Shown here: one piece after another, positions 16,701 to 24,747 of the stretch
How positions within the stretch are numbered: the stretch's first letter is position 1
Layout of the letters: each line of letters opens with the position of its first letter
Origin: an uncultured Lachnospiraceae bacterium
GTDB lineage: Bacteria; Bacillota; Clostridia; Lachnospirales; Lachnospiraceae
Direction of reading: 5' to 3'
Length of the DNA stretch: 37,426 nt
Assembly (NCBI GenBank): GCA_947177165.1
Contig: CAMWTP010000051.1
Span: 1-37,426 of the forward strand
Notes under the pieces: model-generated
What the model was told of the DNA's origin: nothing
Database searches by the model: none
What the model saw: only the letters and a program-made list of their open reading frames with translations
Translations under genes and position numbers: made by a program

Positions 16701-17168
16701 TTACTCAAACTCACCAATAATACTTCCTTTTTGGATAATATGCTTTTCAGCCTTTTTCAGAAAATTTCTTTTCATAGAGCTGGCGCTTATGTTTATTTCA
16801 CAGTCTAAAGAATAAATTGTAAAACGGTAACTATGTTTTTTCCCTTTTGGCGGTTTCGGCCCCGCATAGCGATGCAGTCCATATCCTACCCCCTGGCGAG
16901 CATTCCCCAGTGCAGGCACAGTCCTACCACCAGGAATATTTTTCTTTATTCTGTTAGCGGCTGGAATGTTCCAGATAATCCAGTGCGTAAAATCCTTAAT
17001 CGGGTGTGATAAATCTTCCAATATAACAGCGAGGGTCTTCGCATTTGGCGAAAGATTCTTAATTACAAACTCCGGTGATATGTCCTTTCCCCGCCCGGTA
17101 TATTCGATAGGAAATTTGCTTCCATCAACCAAGCCAATGCACTCTAATTCCAAAATAGTATTATTCAT
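16701..17168 (-). CDS. YbhB/YbcL-family PEBP-like protein
   Basis: The start at 17168 (MNNTILELECIGL) has GGAGG 6 bases upstream, giving 155 residues. Family landmarks: SPEFVIKNLSPNAKTLAVIL, then DFTHWIIWNIPA, then RYAGPKPPKGKKHSYRFTIY and SLD. The usual ligand-site DPDAP is changed to EDLSHP, so anion/phospholipid-type binding may differ. The cellular role of bacterial PEBP homologues is poorly known. It is one of the single-copy members of the minus-strand run. Confidence 0.85.
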   Translation of the reverse strand: MNNTILELECIGLVDGSKFPIEYTGRGKDISPEFVIKNLSPNAKTLAVILEDLSHPIKDFTHWIIWNIPAANRIKKNIPGGRTVPALGNARQGVGYGLHRYAGPKPPKGKKHSYRFTIYSLDCEINISASSMKRNFLKKAEKHIIQKGSIIGEFE

Positions 17169-17343
17169 ACTTTCCTCCATAACTTGTTTCATATCCTACA
17201 TTTTCAATATAACAATCTCGCTATCGAGCAAAGTCGCTCTAATTCCCAGGTCTACGAAAACAGGAAAACCTACCGCCTGTGCCTTATTACTTTATGCATA
17301 TCACCTTTAAAATACCCTTGCGCCGTTCCGTCAGGGATTTTAC

Positions 17344-18015
17344 TCAGGTATTCTCGTTTTTCTCTTTCAGAAGAGAATCCAACTTGTCCTTTACAGCCTG
17401 TTTAGCAATCGCATCCATCTGATCTACCGTCTTTGGCCCGCCAGAAGCAGCCAAAGCATAGGGATCATTCAATGCTACATGGCTATCTGTCAACATAGAC
17501 CAAAGCTGATGATGCGTCCACTGCTGCTCTTTCTCAGGCATACTGGAATCAAAGTAGTCAGACCAGTCACACAGGTATTTCCCGGAGATAAAAGCCAAAC
17601 TGTTAATTGGAGCAGAGACAGCCTCATCATAGGCATCGGAATAATAGGCTTTGATTGCGTTTTCCTGATCTTGAAGCTGTCCCAAATAGGATTCAAAATA
17701 AGTCTTGGTGGCAATAGTTCCGTCAGGGTCAACAGCCCGGTAAAGATCGACTTCCAGCGGCATTTGATTTTCACTCTGCCACTTTTTGAGCTGTTCCATA
17801 AAGTCCTCTTTTGTCATGGTTCCCAGGTAAGCCGCTACCTTGTCAGCCTGGGTTTCAAAATTGTTGGAAGCTGCCTCTCGTCCCTCCTGAGATATAGTTA
17901 CTTGATCGCCGTTCGAGACAGATGCAGTTTCAGCGTTCTTTTCCCTTGGCTCAGCAAAACGCGCTGCACGGTATGTAAATATTTGATGTGCAACAGGAGT
18001 TAATGAAATGTCCAT
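17344..18015 (-). CDS. Unknown array protein with VTISQEGRE motif
   Basis: A 223-residue soluble protein without a classical signal peptide. The N-terminus MDISLTPVAHQIF is followed by a polar linker and VTISQEGREAA, a phrase shared with several uncharacterised clostridial proteins of the DUF3879/DUF4885 kind (remembered, not searched). The middle is helical (KEDFMEQLKKWQSEN) and the C-terminal third has WTHHQLWSMLTDSHVALN. GGAGG lies 7 bases upstream. It belongs to the group of unknown genes between 17344 and 22429. A short polar N-terminus and internal ISxEG motif recall proteins exported without a cleaved signal, but nothing here proves export. Confidence 0.7.
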   Translation of the reverse strand: MDISLTPVAHQIFTYRAARFAEPREKNAETASVSNGDQVTISQEGREAASNNFETQADKVAAYLGTMTKEDFMEQLKKWQSENQMPLEVDLYRAVDPDGTIATKTYFESYLGQLQDQENAIKAYYSDAYDEAVSAPINSLAFISGKYLCDWSDYFDSSMPEKEQQWTHHQLWSMLTDSHVALNDPYALAASGGPKTVDQMDAIAKQAVKDKLDSLLKEKNENT

Positions 18016-18136
18016 AGAAAAACCTCCTACTACAATATATTTTTATTATGTTATCCAACGATGAATTGACGCTTTTATATCCAAGATTCCCTCTTATCGT
18101 TTATAGATTATTGGTTTTCTTTTGTAATAGAACATC

Positions 18137-18508
18137 CTACCGAATCCGAATTTTCGAGTTTCCGGATACTGAATGCAAACTCGCCGCTTGTGCAATTTTT
18201 TGATTGCCAGACCGCCCATTTCCAGATATGAATGTAGGAACGCCACACATAGGACAACTGCCATCTTCTTTGATCATGGAGCCGCAAAGCGAACAATACT
18301 TATCTTCCAGTTCTGACGTTTCACCAACATTTTCTCCCATAGGACGCATTTTTCTTATGGCTTTGCTAAAATCCGCTTCTTCCACTTCCAGCCTTGCTGC
18401 AACCTTGCTTATCTCATTTGCAAAGCTCTTTTCCCTCATACTCCCTTCTGTTCCTCTCATTCCATATATAACAAGATACCCCGCTGCACCTATTCCATTT
18501 ATGTTCAT
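18137..18508 (-). CDS. Small zinc-ribbon protein of the array
   Basis: The start ATG at 18508 overlaps the upstream gene's stop as TAATG, so it should be translated by coupling; GGAGG lies 10 bases upstream. The 123-residue product begins MNINGIGAAGYLVIYG, echoing the MSILGVNGALAG start of the paralogues upstream. A helical segment (FANEISKVAARLEVEEADFS) follows, then a C-terminal zinc ribbon YCSLCGSMIKEDGSCPMCG with two CxxC pairs. The function is unknown. A TTG at 18514 is an alternative start. Confidence 0.65.
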   Translation of the reverse strand: MNINGIGAAGYLVIYGMRGTEGSMREKSFANEISKVAARLEVEEADFSKAIRKMRPMGENVGETSELEDKYCSLCGSMIKEDGSCPMCGVPTFISGNGRSGNQKIAQAASLHSVSGNSKIRIR

Positions 18509-19179
18509 TACCAAATCTCCTCCATTATTTTAGTGTTACGACCCCTCTGTCGTTCAGGGTCAATCCTGCTCTCCCATAATAAGTCCAAGCAGTTCATTAC
18601 CCCCAAAAGACCAAATACCATCTGTAATCCCATATTGTTTAGTTTATCTAATGCTGGGGCATTTAAATCTTTTACCATTGAACTGTCAGCGTACAGCATC
18701 TTATGTTTTTGGGACTTTGTTTTTTCCTCTTCATTACCCCAATCAAATTCCAGATAATAGCCTCCTGTCCCATCTTCATGGATAAATACTCCGTTGCCTT
18801 TTACCTCGCCGCCAGTCAATTTACTTGACCACGGTATATCCTTGATTGATTTATACACTTTCTGCCTAAAGGCATTATCATTTTTCATCCTTAATAAGGC
18901 TTTCTTTGAAATGACCACGTTTCTCCCGCCGTGCATATCATATTTTCCCAGCATTGCGGTATCATACATTTCTGCTTTTGTATCCGTTTTTCCACAACTG
19001 TAATCTACAACAACCATATTGACATTAAACTTTTCATCCAGAAATTTCTTCATTTCTGCAATATCTGTGTCTTCATTCACCTGCTGTAAAAGTTTCTCAA
19101 ATTCATCTCCACACTTTATACTGTCACTTGATAATTTTACGGCATTAGTGATTTGCGGCAAAATTGCCTGAATATCCAT
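18508..19179 (-). CDS. Array protein with repeat-derived C-terminus
   Basis: A 223-residue protein of the same loose family as its neighbours: VVISKKALLRMKNDNAFRQK followed by VYKSIKD matches VVIAPNILEQMA... and VNISERAFQAMKDD... in the paralogues. It contains a GVFIHEDGTGGYYLEF segment, equivalent to GVVVHEDGSVTYISG in the DUF6033-like pair. The last 25-30 residues (CLDLLWESRIDPERQRGRN, then TKIMEEIW) are encoded by a copy of the intergenic repeat (18535-18592), so the original stop appears lost. The RBS is weak (AAGG). Confidence 0.7.
   Translation of the reverse strand: MDIQAILPQITNAVKLSSDSIKCGDEFEKLLQQVNEDTDIAEMKKFLDEKFNVNMVVVDYSCGKTDTKAEMYDTAMLGKYDMHGGRNVVISKKALLRMKNDNAFRQKVYKSIKDIPWSSKLTGGEVKGNGVFIHEDGTGGYYLEFDWGNEEEKTKSQKHKMLYADSSMVKDLNAPALDKLNNMGLQMVFGLLGVMNCLDLLWESRIDPERQRGRNTKIMEEIW
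18535..18592 (-). repeat. Intergenic repeat copy D (translated)
   Basis: CCTCTGTCGTTCAGGG, then CCTGCTCTC and ATAATAAGTCCAAGCAG on the plus strand match the copies at 20042-20099 and 20876-20930. This copy lies inside the 3' end of the preceding gene. Confidence 0.65.
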
Positions 19180-19218
19180 ATTACCAACCTTTCCGCATAT
19201 GCTATCAATATTTTATTG

Positions 19219-19271
19219 GCAACTCTTCTGTCATTCGGAGCCCCCATGCCCCCTTATGATAAGTCCGGGCA
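19219..19271 (-). repeat. Intergenic repeat copy C
   Basis: GCAACTCTTCTGTCATTCGG ... TTATGATAAGTCCGGGCA on the plus strand; a diverged copy between the first DUF6033-like gene and the 18508-19179 gene. Confidence 0.6.
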
Positions 19272-19280
19272 TATCCTGCT

Positions 19281-20009
19281 TTACTTCAAAATACCCGCCG
19301 CTTCCATGATGTTCTGCGTATAAGCTGTGATTGCAGAACCCATAACTTCCGGCGCAGTCGTATATGTATACCTGCTTGTATCCATTGTATGGTTAGCGAG
19401 AGCCTCCACCATACTCTGCTTTTTATAAGCTATCTCAATCTGCCGTCTCCGTTCCTCTGCCGTTTCCTGACTGCGTTCCAGACTTTCCTTCCTCTGTGCC
19501 GCCTCTTTCTCCCGTTTTGCTTTATTGATTTCATTAACCTCCCTTACCCGCTCTGGTGAATCACTGCAGCCACTGATATATGTTACGCTTCCGTCTTCAT
19601 GGACTACCACACCGCCCGGTTCATAGACAAGTCCCTTTGCCGCAAACGAAGCCGTCAGCATCGGAGTGGCATTGAAGAAATCATCTATCTTACCCTCATA
19701 ATAAGCTGCCTTTTCCGGGTCATAGGCCATCTGTTCCAGAATGTTCGGTGCGATTACAACATCACTGCCGCTCATACTCTTTCCTGCCCTGTCAAGGCTC
19801 TGCTGATCTTTCCCGACACTCTGGATTTTCACATTGCCATATTTTGACCGGAGATATTCCGTGTACGCATTGACTTTTGATGTGTATGCCGCCTCCTCTG
19901 TTTTCTGCAACTGCTCCGCAAACCATGTTCTGTCTGTACCTGTTTTCTGTGTCCTGTTTACATACTGGTACATGCCTGCCAAAGCTCCGTTTACTCCTAA
20001 AATACTCAT
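19281..20009 (-). CDS. DUF6033-like protein, paralogue 1
   Basis: A 242-residue protein, tandem paralogue of the next gene upstream. Shared blocks: the start MSILGVNGALAG, YGNVKIQSVGKDQQSLDR, VVIAPNILEQMAYDPEKAAY followed by YEGKI, and GVVVHEDGSVTYISG. A charged helical region (about 165-205, rich in R/E/K) and an alanine-rich end follow. It has no signal peptide or membrane segment. The upstream 60-70 bases, RBS GGAGAGG included, are almost the same as those of paralogue 2, so the duplicated unit includes its 5' leader and repeat. The DUF6033 label is from memory; the role is unknown. Confidence 0.75.
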   Translation of the reverse strand: MSILGVNGALAGMYQYVNRTQKTGTDRTWFAEQLQKTEEAAYTSKVNAYTEYLRSKYGNVKIQSVGKDQQSLDRAGKSMSGSDVVIAPNILEQMAYDPEKAAYYEGKIDDFFNATPMLTASFAAKGLVYEPGGVVVHEDGSVTYISGCSDSPERVREVNEINKAKREKEAAQRKESLERSQETAEERRRQIEIAYKKQSMVEALANHTMDTSRYTYTTAPEVMGSAITAYTQNIMEAAGILK

Positions 20010-20041
20010 ATTAAATCCTCTCCTACTTGATCAAGTTTCTT

Positions 20042-20099
20042 GTCACAGCTCCTCTATCATTCAGAGCTGACTCTGCTCTCTTGTAATAAGTCCGAGCAG
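20042..20099 (-). repeat. Intergenic repeat copy A
   Basis: CTCCTCTATCATTCAGAGCT, then GACTCTGCTCTC and TTGTAATAAGTCCGAGCAG on the plus strand. On the transcript, AGAGC/GCTCT can pair as a small hairpin upstream of the RBS of paralogue 1. Confidence 0.7.
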
Positions 20100-20114
20100 T
20101 TATCTTCTTTTACT

Positions 20115-20843
20115 TCAAAATGCCCGCATAGTTAAAGCACTCATTTCATAAGCTGCCATGACGGAACTCATAAGTTCCGGCGTTCTTACATATGTGACCC
20201 TGCCTGTTTCTGCCATCTTATCAACTATAAGTTCTTCCATATTCCGCCTCCCGAAAGCCATCTTCATTTCCAGTTTCCGCTTCTCTGCCGCTTCCTGGCT
20301 AAGTTCCTGATACCGTTTTTTCCGCTTTGCCTTTTCTTCATCCTCAGCTTTCATTTTGGCTTCTATCTTTGCCCTTACTTCTGGTTTTAAATCGCCGCTG
20401 ATATAATGTGTGACAGTGCCATCCGAATGAATGACTATTCCAGAGGAATGAATTTCATGTCCCATTGCTGAAAGCTCTGCCTGATATCTCGGCACTGAAT
20501 TAAAATAATTCTGTATTTTCCCTTCGTAATAGGCTGCTTTCTCCGGATTATTTGCCATCTGTTCCAAAATATTTGAAGCAATCACAACATTTCCAGTTCC
20601 TACTGTCCCTGCACCAATACGATCTATACTGCTTTGGTCTTTTCCTACATTCTGAATAGATACACCCACACCATATTTCTGTTTCAAATACTCCTGATAT
20701 ATTTCCATCTTTGAAGTATCCGCCACCTCTCCTGTCTTCTGTAACTGCTCCATGAAACTTGTTCCGCTTGTGGTGGTTTTCTGTGTCCTGCTCGCATACT
20801 GATATGCACCTGCCAAAGCTCCGTTTACTCCTAAAATACTCAT
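20115..20843 (-). CDS. DUF6033-like protein, paralogue 2
   Basis: A 242-residue protein, the same length as paralogue 1 and with the same block order: MSILGVNGALAGAYQYASRT, EYLKQKYGVGVSIQNVGKDQ, VVIASNILEQMANNPEKAAY with YEGKI, then GIVIHSDGTVTHYISG. It diverges most in the last 40 residues and in the lysine-rich helical region (about 165-200). The spacing from repeat to RBS to ATG is conserved with paralogue 1. A recent tandem duplication followed by divergence is the simplest explanation. No enzyme motif is visible; partner proteins may be the neighbouring array members. Confidence 0.75.
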   Translation of the reverse strand: MSILGVNGALAGAYQYASRTQKTTTSGTSFMEQLQKTGEVADTSKMEIYQEYLKQKYGVGVSIQNVGKDQSSIDRIGAGTVGTGNVVIASNILEQMANNPEKAAYYEGKIQNYFNSVPRYQAELSAMGHEIHSSGIVIHSDGTVTHYISGDLKPEVRAKIEAKMKAEDEEKAKRKKRYQELSQEAAEKRKLEMKMAFGRRNMEELIVDKMAETGRVTYVRTPELMSSVMAAYEMSALTMRAF

Positions 20844-20875
20844 ATTAAATCCTCTCCTACCTGATCAAATTTCTT

Positions 20876-20930
20876 GTCACAACTCTTCTGTTATTCAGAG
20901 CTGTCTCTGCCCTTGTAATAAGTCTGAGCA
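20876..20930 (-). repeat. Intergenic repeat copy B
   Basis: AACTCTTCTGTTATTCAGAG, then CTGTCTCTGCCC and TTGTAATAAGTCTGAGCA on the plus strand, close to copy A, upstream of paralogue 2. Confidence 0.7.
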
Positions 20931-20990
20931 ATTCTCAACAGCAAAGATTTATGCATCTCTGCAGAATATGGTGTAAACAGCACTACCATA

Positions 20991-21566
20991 TCAAATTTGC
21001 ACATCCAACCCCTTACTGCCTTTAGAGTACAAGGCATTTACGCTGTCCTGATAAATGGTATCGCCCGCAAAAATCTCATCCAGTATTTCATGGGAAATAG
21101 GTTTTCCCGCTGTCCATGCAGGGTCTTTTTCCTTTACAGTCTGTGTTACTCTCCCCGCAATTTCCAAATGGAGCTGATTCAATGTCCACGGAGCTGCACG
21201 ACGAGTGCTTAAATCTAATGTTTTTACATAAGAGTGAATCTTGTCATAATAAGCATCAGTTTCAGTAGTATTATCACCAGACATTCCGCCGTATTTATAA
21301 AATTCCTTTTTTACATCCTCGTAAACATGCCGTTTCATTTCATCCGAAACATTGACAATCCGTTTCCAATCTGTCCTACCTGTAATTTCCATTCCCTCCA
21401 CGCCATAAGAATTTTTGAAATGCCCTGAACGCAGGTCATCAATGGTATTGCCACAATAATACCCCTTCGATGCTCCTCTGTTAAAAAGTCTGCTTGTATT
21501 TGCCTGATCTCCGTTTATCCTTGAAAAAAGCTGCCAAATTCCTTGACTGTTATTTCCTACACGCAT
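20991..21566 (-). CDS. Unknown array protein, DUF3879-like
   Basis: A 191-residue soluble protein. After MRVGNNSQGIWQLFSRING comes a glycine/asparagine-rich part, then IVNVSDEMKRHVYEDVKKEF and DAYYDKIHSYVKTLDLSTRR, and finally SHEILDEIFAGDTIYQDSVN. The VNVSDEMK... region sits where the paralogues have V-x-I-x-x-x-x-L-x-x-M, so a distant relation is possible. It may belong to DUF3879 (from memory, uncertain). It is separated from the next upstream gene by a diverged copy of the intergenic repeat (21690-21740). RBS GGAGG (aggaggtga) precedes the ATG. Confidence 0.65.
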   Translation of the reverse strand: MRVGNNSQGIWQLFSRINGDQANTSRLFNRGASKGYYCGNTIDDLRSGHFKNSYGVEGMEITGRTDWKRIVNVSDEMKRHVYEDVKKEFYKYGGMSGDNTTETDAYYDKIHSYVKTLDLSTRRAAPWTLNQLHLEIAGRVTQTVKEKDPAWTAGKPISHEILDEIFAGDTIYQDSVNALYSKGSKGLDVQI

Positions 21567-21689
21567 AATAAATCACCTCCTGCTATATGGCTAAAAAAAT
21601 TTTTCACAACTTTTATATCCTAAACATTCACATTAAATTTGAGATAATAGGCATCTTATACTTTTTCTTTTGTTATTCTTATCTCAATA

Positions 21690-21740
21690 GCAACTCCTCT
21701 GTTATTCTAAATCACCATACTCACTTATAGTAAATCCGTC
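21690..21740 (-). repeat. Intergenic repeat copy E (diverged)
   Basis: GCAACTCCTCTGTTATTCTA, then CTTATAGTAAATCCGTC on the plus strand. The first half matches copies A-C well, the second half weakly. Confidence 0.5.
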
Positions 21741-21754
21741 CATAATGTCCTCAT

Positions 21755-22429
21755 TTAGACAAGCGGTAATCCGCCACCCACAATCATTTCCGTCATAGCA
21801 TTTGTTCTATAGGCATCAAGAGCCTTTGCCATTTGTCTTTCATTGTTCCATGACTGCGACAGTCTGAATTTTTCTCGCTCCATCTTTGCAATTTCTTCAT
21901 TCACCATTTTCTGCCGCTGCTTTTTAATCTGCGCTTGTTTTTCCAGATATTCCTCCAGAGACTCCTTCTGCTTATCTTCCTTTTCGCTTGTTCTTTTATA
22001 AAAGCTGTTCTGTGAACGCACACCAAATTCAGAATCATTACCAACAGGCCATGAATCCGCCCTGTATTCATTCAAAGTCGCACCGACTGATATCAATACA
22101 GAACAGTTTCTCGGCCCATAGGAATCACCCAAATCCCTCTGAATCAGTGAAAGAACCTTCTCTCTGTATTGAGGATCATCTTTCATAGCCTGGAATGCCC
22201 TCTCCGATATGTTTACAGCCGAATTGCTCACTGTCCTATGATTGGTAACCTTAGAAAGATCTTCATAAAATTCCTTTTTAAATAATTCCATTTCTTCCGC
22301 TCCCGACAATTCTTGTTTACCGCTTGCTTTTTCTAATATAAACTTTTCTGTGCTATTTACGTTTTTTGTACTTTTCGTTGTTGCCACACTGTTTTGATAA
22401 TAGTTCTGTTCTACTCCGATAATAGCCAT
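21755..22429 (-). CDS. Unknown array protein with VNISERAFQAM motif
   Basis: The start at 22429 (MAIIGVEQNYYQN) has GGAGG 6 bases upstream and begins 1 base after the phosphatase stop, giving 224 residues. The N-terminus MAIIGV echoes MSILGV of the DUF6033-like pair. VNISERAFQAMKDDPQYREK matches the shared core of the family (V-x-I-x-x-x-x-L/F-x-x-M-x-x-D). A long charged, probably coiled-coil region (about 150-200) and a hydrophobic tip follow. It is the first array gene after the phosphatase, so it is probably cotranscribed with it. The function is unknown. Confidence 0.7.
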   Translation of the reverse strand: MAIIGVEQNYYQNSVATTKSTKNVNSTEKFILEKASGKQELSGAEEMELFKKEFYEDLSKVTNHRTVSNSAVNISERAFQAMKDDPQYREKVLSLIQRDLGDSYGPRNCSVLISVGATLNEYRADSWPVGNDSEFGVRSQNSFYKRTSEKEDKQKESLEEYLEKQAQIKKQRQKMVNEEIAKMEREKFRLSQSWNNERQMAKALDAYRTNAMTEMIVGGGLPLV

Positions 22430-22430
22430 T

Positions 22431-23072
22431 CTATACCTCCATTTCTTGAAAACGAAATACCCCTTCATCATATATCAGCCTTAAAACCTCTGTATTTTTC
22501 ACTCGCTCCATAGCACATAATCGTTCTGGAGCAAAAAGATACAGTAAGGTTTTTATAGCAAAGGCATGTGTAACCACTAATATATTGCTGCTCTCATTGT
22601 GTAGTCCATTTTTTACCATATCTTCAAATACACCCTTCAGGCGATTTGAAATATCCGCAAAGGATTCTGCCATGCCTGTTGTATCATGCTCATAGATTGC
22701 CTCCGCAATATCCGGAAGCCTTTTATTAAATTCCGCAAATGATGAGACACCTAACCATTCTGATACCGTTTGGCTTAAAATTGTATTATGCTCAGCATCC
22801 ATAGAACCTAAGCACCATTCCCGCAACCGCATATCTTTCTGAATTTTAATGTTATCATTCCCACTAATTGATAGGATCAACTCCGCCGTCTGTCCAGCTC
22901 TTAACGTATCACTTGCATATGCAGCATGAAAAATAGTACCTTTAATTTCAAGTCCTAATTCGATTGCTGACTTTTTTCCATGATCGGTCAGGGGCGAATC
23001 ACTCCACCCCTGCGCCCTGCCCAGGCTATTCAACAGAGTTTCTCCATGCCGAATTATATAAAAAGTAACCAC
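22431..23072 (-). CDS. Histidine phosphatase (phosphoglycerate mutase-like)
   Basis: A 213-residue member of the histidine phosphatase superfamily. The RHGET motif at 8-12 supplies the phosphate-accepting H9; DTLRAGQTAELIL is the second conserved arginine region and VVTHAFAIKTLL carries the C-terminal catalytic histidine. The substrate cannot be told; GpmB/CobC-type phosphatases act on small phosphorylated metabolites. Its stop is 1 base from the start of the first array gene and its start lies 41 bp after the tautomerase stop, fitting a single transcript from the LytTR-type site at 23404-23438. Confidence 0.88.
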   Translation of the reverse strand: MVTFYIIRHGETLLNSLGRAQGWSDSPLTDHGKKSAIELGLEIKGTIFHAAYASDTLRAGQTAELILSISGNDNIKIQKDMRLREWCLGSMDAEHNTILSQTVSEWLGVSSFAEFNKRLPDIAEAIYEHDTTGMAESFADISNRLKGVFEDMVKNGLHNESSNILVVTHAFAIKTLLYLFAPERLCAMERVKNTEVLRLIYDEGVFRFQEMEV

Positions 23073-23113
23073 AAAATCATCCTTTCCATGTACAAATCTG
23101 TTTATGAAATGAA

Positions 23114-23323
23114 TTATTTATGTGTCCGCATATATTCCGCTTTCACTTTATCAATGGTCTTTCCGCCAATACCGAAATTTTTATCGGGTAATTCTTTAAT
23201 CGTAGTCACAAAAAATTCCTGTGGTACTTTCATAATCTCCGAAGATACTTCTGTCAACCGCTTTATCAGTTCCTCTTTCTGCTCGTCTGATAAGCTTCCA
23301 CTTTCCACTGTAATGTAAGGCAT
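23114..23323 (-). CDS. 4-oxalocrotonate tautomerase-family protein
   Basis: A 69-residue protein starting MPYITVESG; the proline at position 2 becomes the catalytic Pro1 after methionine removal. SDEQKEELIKRLTEVSSEIM is the family helix, and FFVTTIKELPDKNFGIGG the second strand and loop. Members tautomerise enol/keto acids or dehalogenate small compounds; the native substrate is unknown. AGGAGG precedes the ATG. It is the first gene of the run downstream of the sensor kinase, with a LytTR-like direct-repeat pair about 80 bp upstream. Confidence 0.85.
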   Translation of the reverse strand: MPYITVESGSLSDEQKEELIKRLTEVSSEIMKVPQEFFVTTIKELPDKNFGIGGKTIDKVKAEYMRTHK

Positions 23324-23403
23324 TGTATTTATCCTCCTGTCTCATCTTCTTTTTGTCTACTTATAGAAGTTGTCGGTAAGAAACTCACGTTTTCTAACCC
23401 GGA

Positions 23404-23438
23404 TTGCACCAGGTTACCATTTTCTGCACCAAATGACC
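23404..23438 (-). promoter_or_regulatory. Probable LytTR regulator site 2 (direct-repeat pair)
   Basis: On the minus strand GGTCATTTGGTGCAG (23424-23438) and GGTAACCTGGTGCAA (23404-23418) are direct repeats, 20 bp start to start. They match in sequence (G-T-C-x-T-T-T-x-x-T-G-C-A) and in spacing the pair upstream of the response-regulator gene, and lie about 80 bp before the tautomerase start. A TATAAG box is visible at 23360-23365. Confidence 0.6.
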
Positions 23439-23445
23439 ATAAAGC

Positions 23446-24747
23446 CTATAACATTGCCACTGCCTGAAACTTTTCCGAATCACAAAAAATCTCAAAATCG
23501 CCATCATATTTATCACAAACTGCTTTTGCATTTACAAGACCAATTCCATGTTTTCTTCCATCAGAATCCAAAACAATGCCATCCACAATCTCTAACTTTT
23601 TTACCACAGGATTCTTTACGGAAAAGATCAGATTCCCGTCCTCATACACCAGCTTAACATTGATGACAGCTTTTTTCTCTGCCTGCACGACTTTTACACA
23701 CTCATGGATAGCATTATCCAACAGATTCGACAACAGGATCACCGTTTCCTCCTCATTCAAGCGCAGCCCACTCATATCACTGACCATAAATATCATGGAT
23801 ATTCCCTGCTCTCTTGCGGCATGAAACTTTTGGTTCAAGACTGCGTTCACAATCGGGTGGTTCGTATTAACCGCTGCCATTTCCACCGATATACTCTCCG
23901 TCAGACGCTCCGCAAGTGCAGCGGCAGTCTGAATATCCCCTTCCTTTAACAGTACCTGCATTGTTCTTATCTGGTTCTTATAGTCATGCATCTTCCTTCC
24001 CTGCCGTTCATAGACTGCCTGCATATCCCGATAATGTGTAAACTGGCTTTCTATCTTTTGATTTCTCAGCGTACTCTCCCGTAACTGTTCTTCCTTTCCA
24101 AGAATGCTCTGCATCAGTTCCACAATAATAAAATTCATTATAATCAGTCCAACTGCTAGAAAAAGATATACACTCTGTACCTTTTTTTCGCTGCTGTGGA
24201 AAAAAATCATAGTCAAAAGAGCTATCAGGGTAAATAATGGTATCATACTTAATTTCAGCCATTCCCCATTAGAAATCTCACTATGTTTGTTCTTCCCTTT
24301 CCATATTTTATGAAATATAAATATCAGGCTCAGCCAAGTCATTTTTGCTACCAAAGCCAGCAGAAGAAATTGCGAAGCATATCCTTTGTTATACATGACT
24401 TCATCCGAAATCCATATATTTCCTGTCTGCATCAGCAAAAAATCTATCAATACTATCAAACTATAGTTCACCCCGGAAAGGAAAAAACTCTGTTTCCATC
24501 GAACATGATAAAATAGCATACAAGACACCATAAATACGGGGAGCATCAGAAACATCTTCCATATACCCATATCAATCCACCGACTTATGCGCAGGATAAC
24601 CACTATCATAAGAAAAAGCAGCCAGTACCTGTATTTTCCAAATCTTCCCACATGCCTCTGCTTTAAAAAAATATCAAAGAAATACAGGCTCCCACATGCT
24701 TCTACTGCAATAACAAACCACGAAATTATGAAAGTTTCCATAATCAT
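23446..24747 (-). CDS. GHKL-type sensor histidine kinase (AgrC-like)
   Basis: A 433-residue kinase. The N-terminal half (about 1-210) has six or so transmembrane segments typical of peptide-sensing AgrC/VirS-like receptors. A coiled linker leads to the phosphoacceptor region GRKMHDYKNQIRTM (H at about 254), the N box LLSNLLDNAIHEC (about 342) and the G box KHGIGLVNAKAVCDKYDGDF (about 399). The ATG overlaps the response regulator stop by 4 bp. It should phosphorylate the adjacent LytTR regulator on sensing an outside signal. No AgrB/AgrD-like peptide gene was found, so the signal is unknown. Confidence 0.9.
   Translation of the reverse strand: MIMETFIISWFVIAVEACGSLYFFDIFLKQRHVGRFGKYRYWLLFLMIVVILRISRWIDMGIWKMFLMLPVFMVSCMLFYHVRWKQSFFLSGVNYSLIVLIDFLLMQTGNIWISDEVMYNKGYASQFLLLALVAKMTWLSLIFIFHKIWKGKNKHSEISNGEWLKLSMIPLFTLIALLTMIFFHSSEKKVQSVYLFLAVGLIIMNFIIVELMQSILGKEEQLRESTLRNQKIESQFTHYRDMQAVYERQGRKMHDYKNQIRTMQVLLKEGDIQTAAALAERLTESISVEMAAVNTNHPIVNAVLNQKFHAAREQGISMIFMVSDMSGLRLNEEETVILLSNLLDNAIHECVKVVQAEKKAVINVKLVYEDGNLIFSVKNPVVKKLEIVDGIVLDSDGRKHGIGLVNAKAVCDKYDGDFEIFCDSEKFQAVAML

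Noticed and set aside
16595..17300. Gaps before the C_GCAxxG and PEBP genes as further copies of repeat A-E
   Set aside because: These two gaps resemble each other (GTCTAC, AAACAG, CTTATT blocks) but could not be aligned convincingly to copies A-E by eye.
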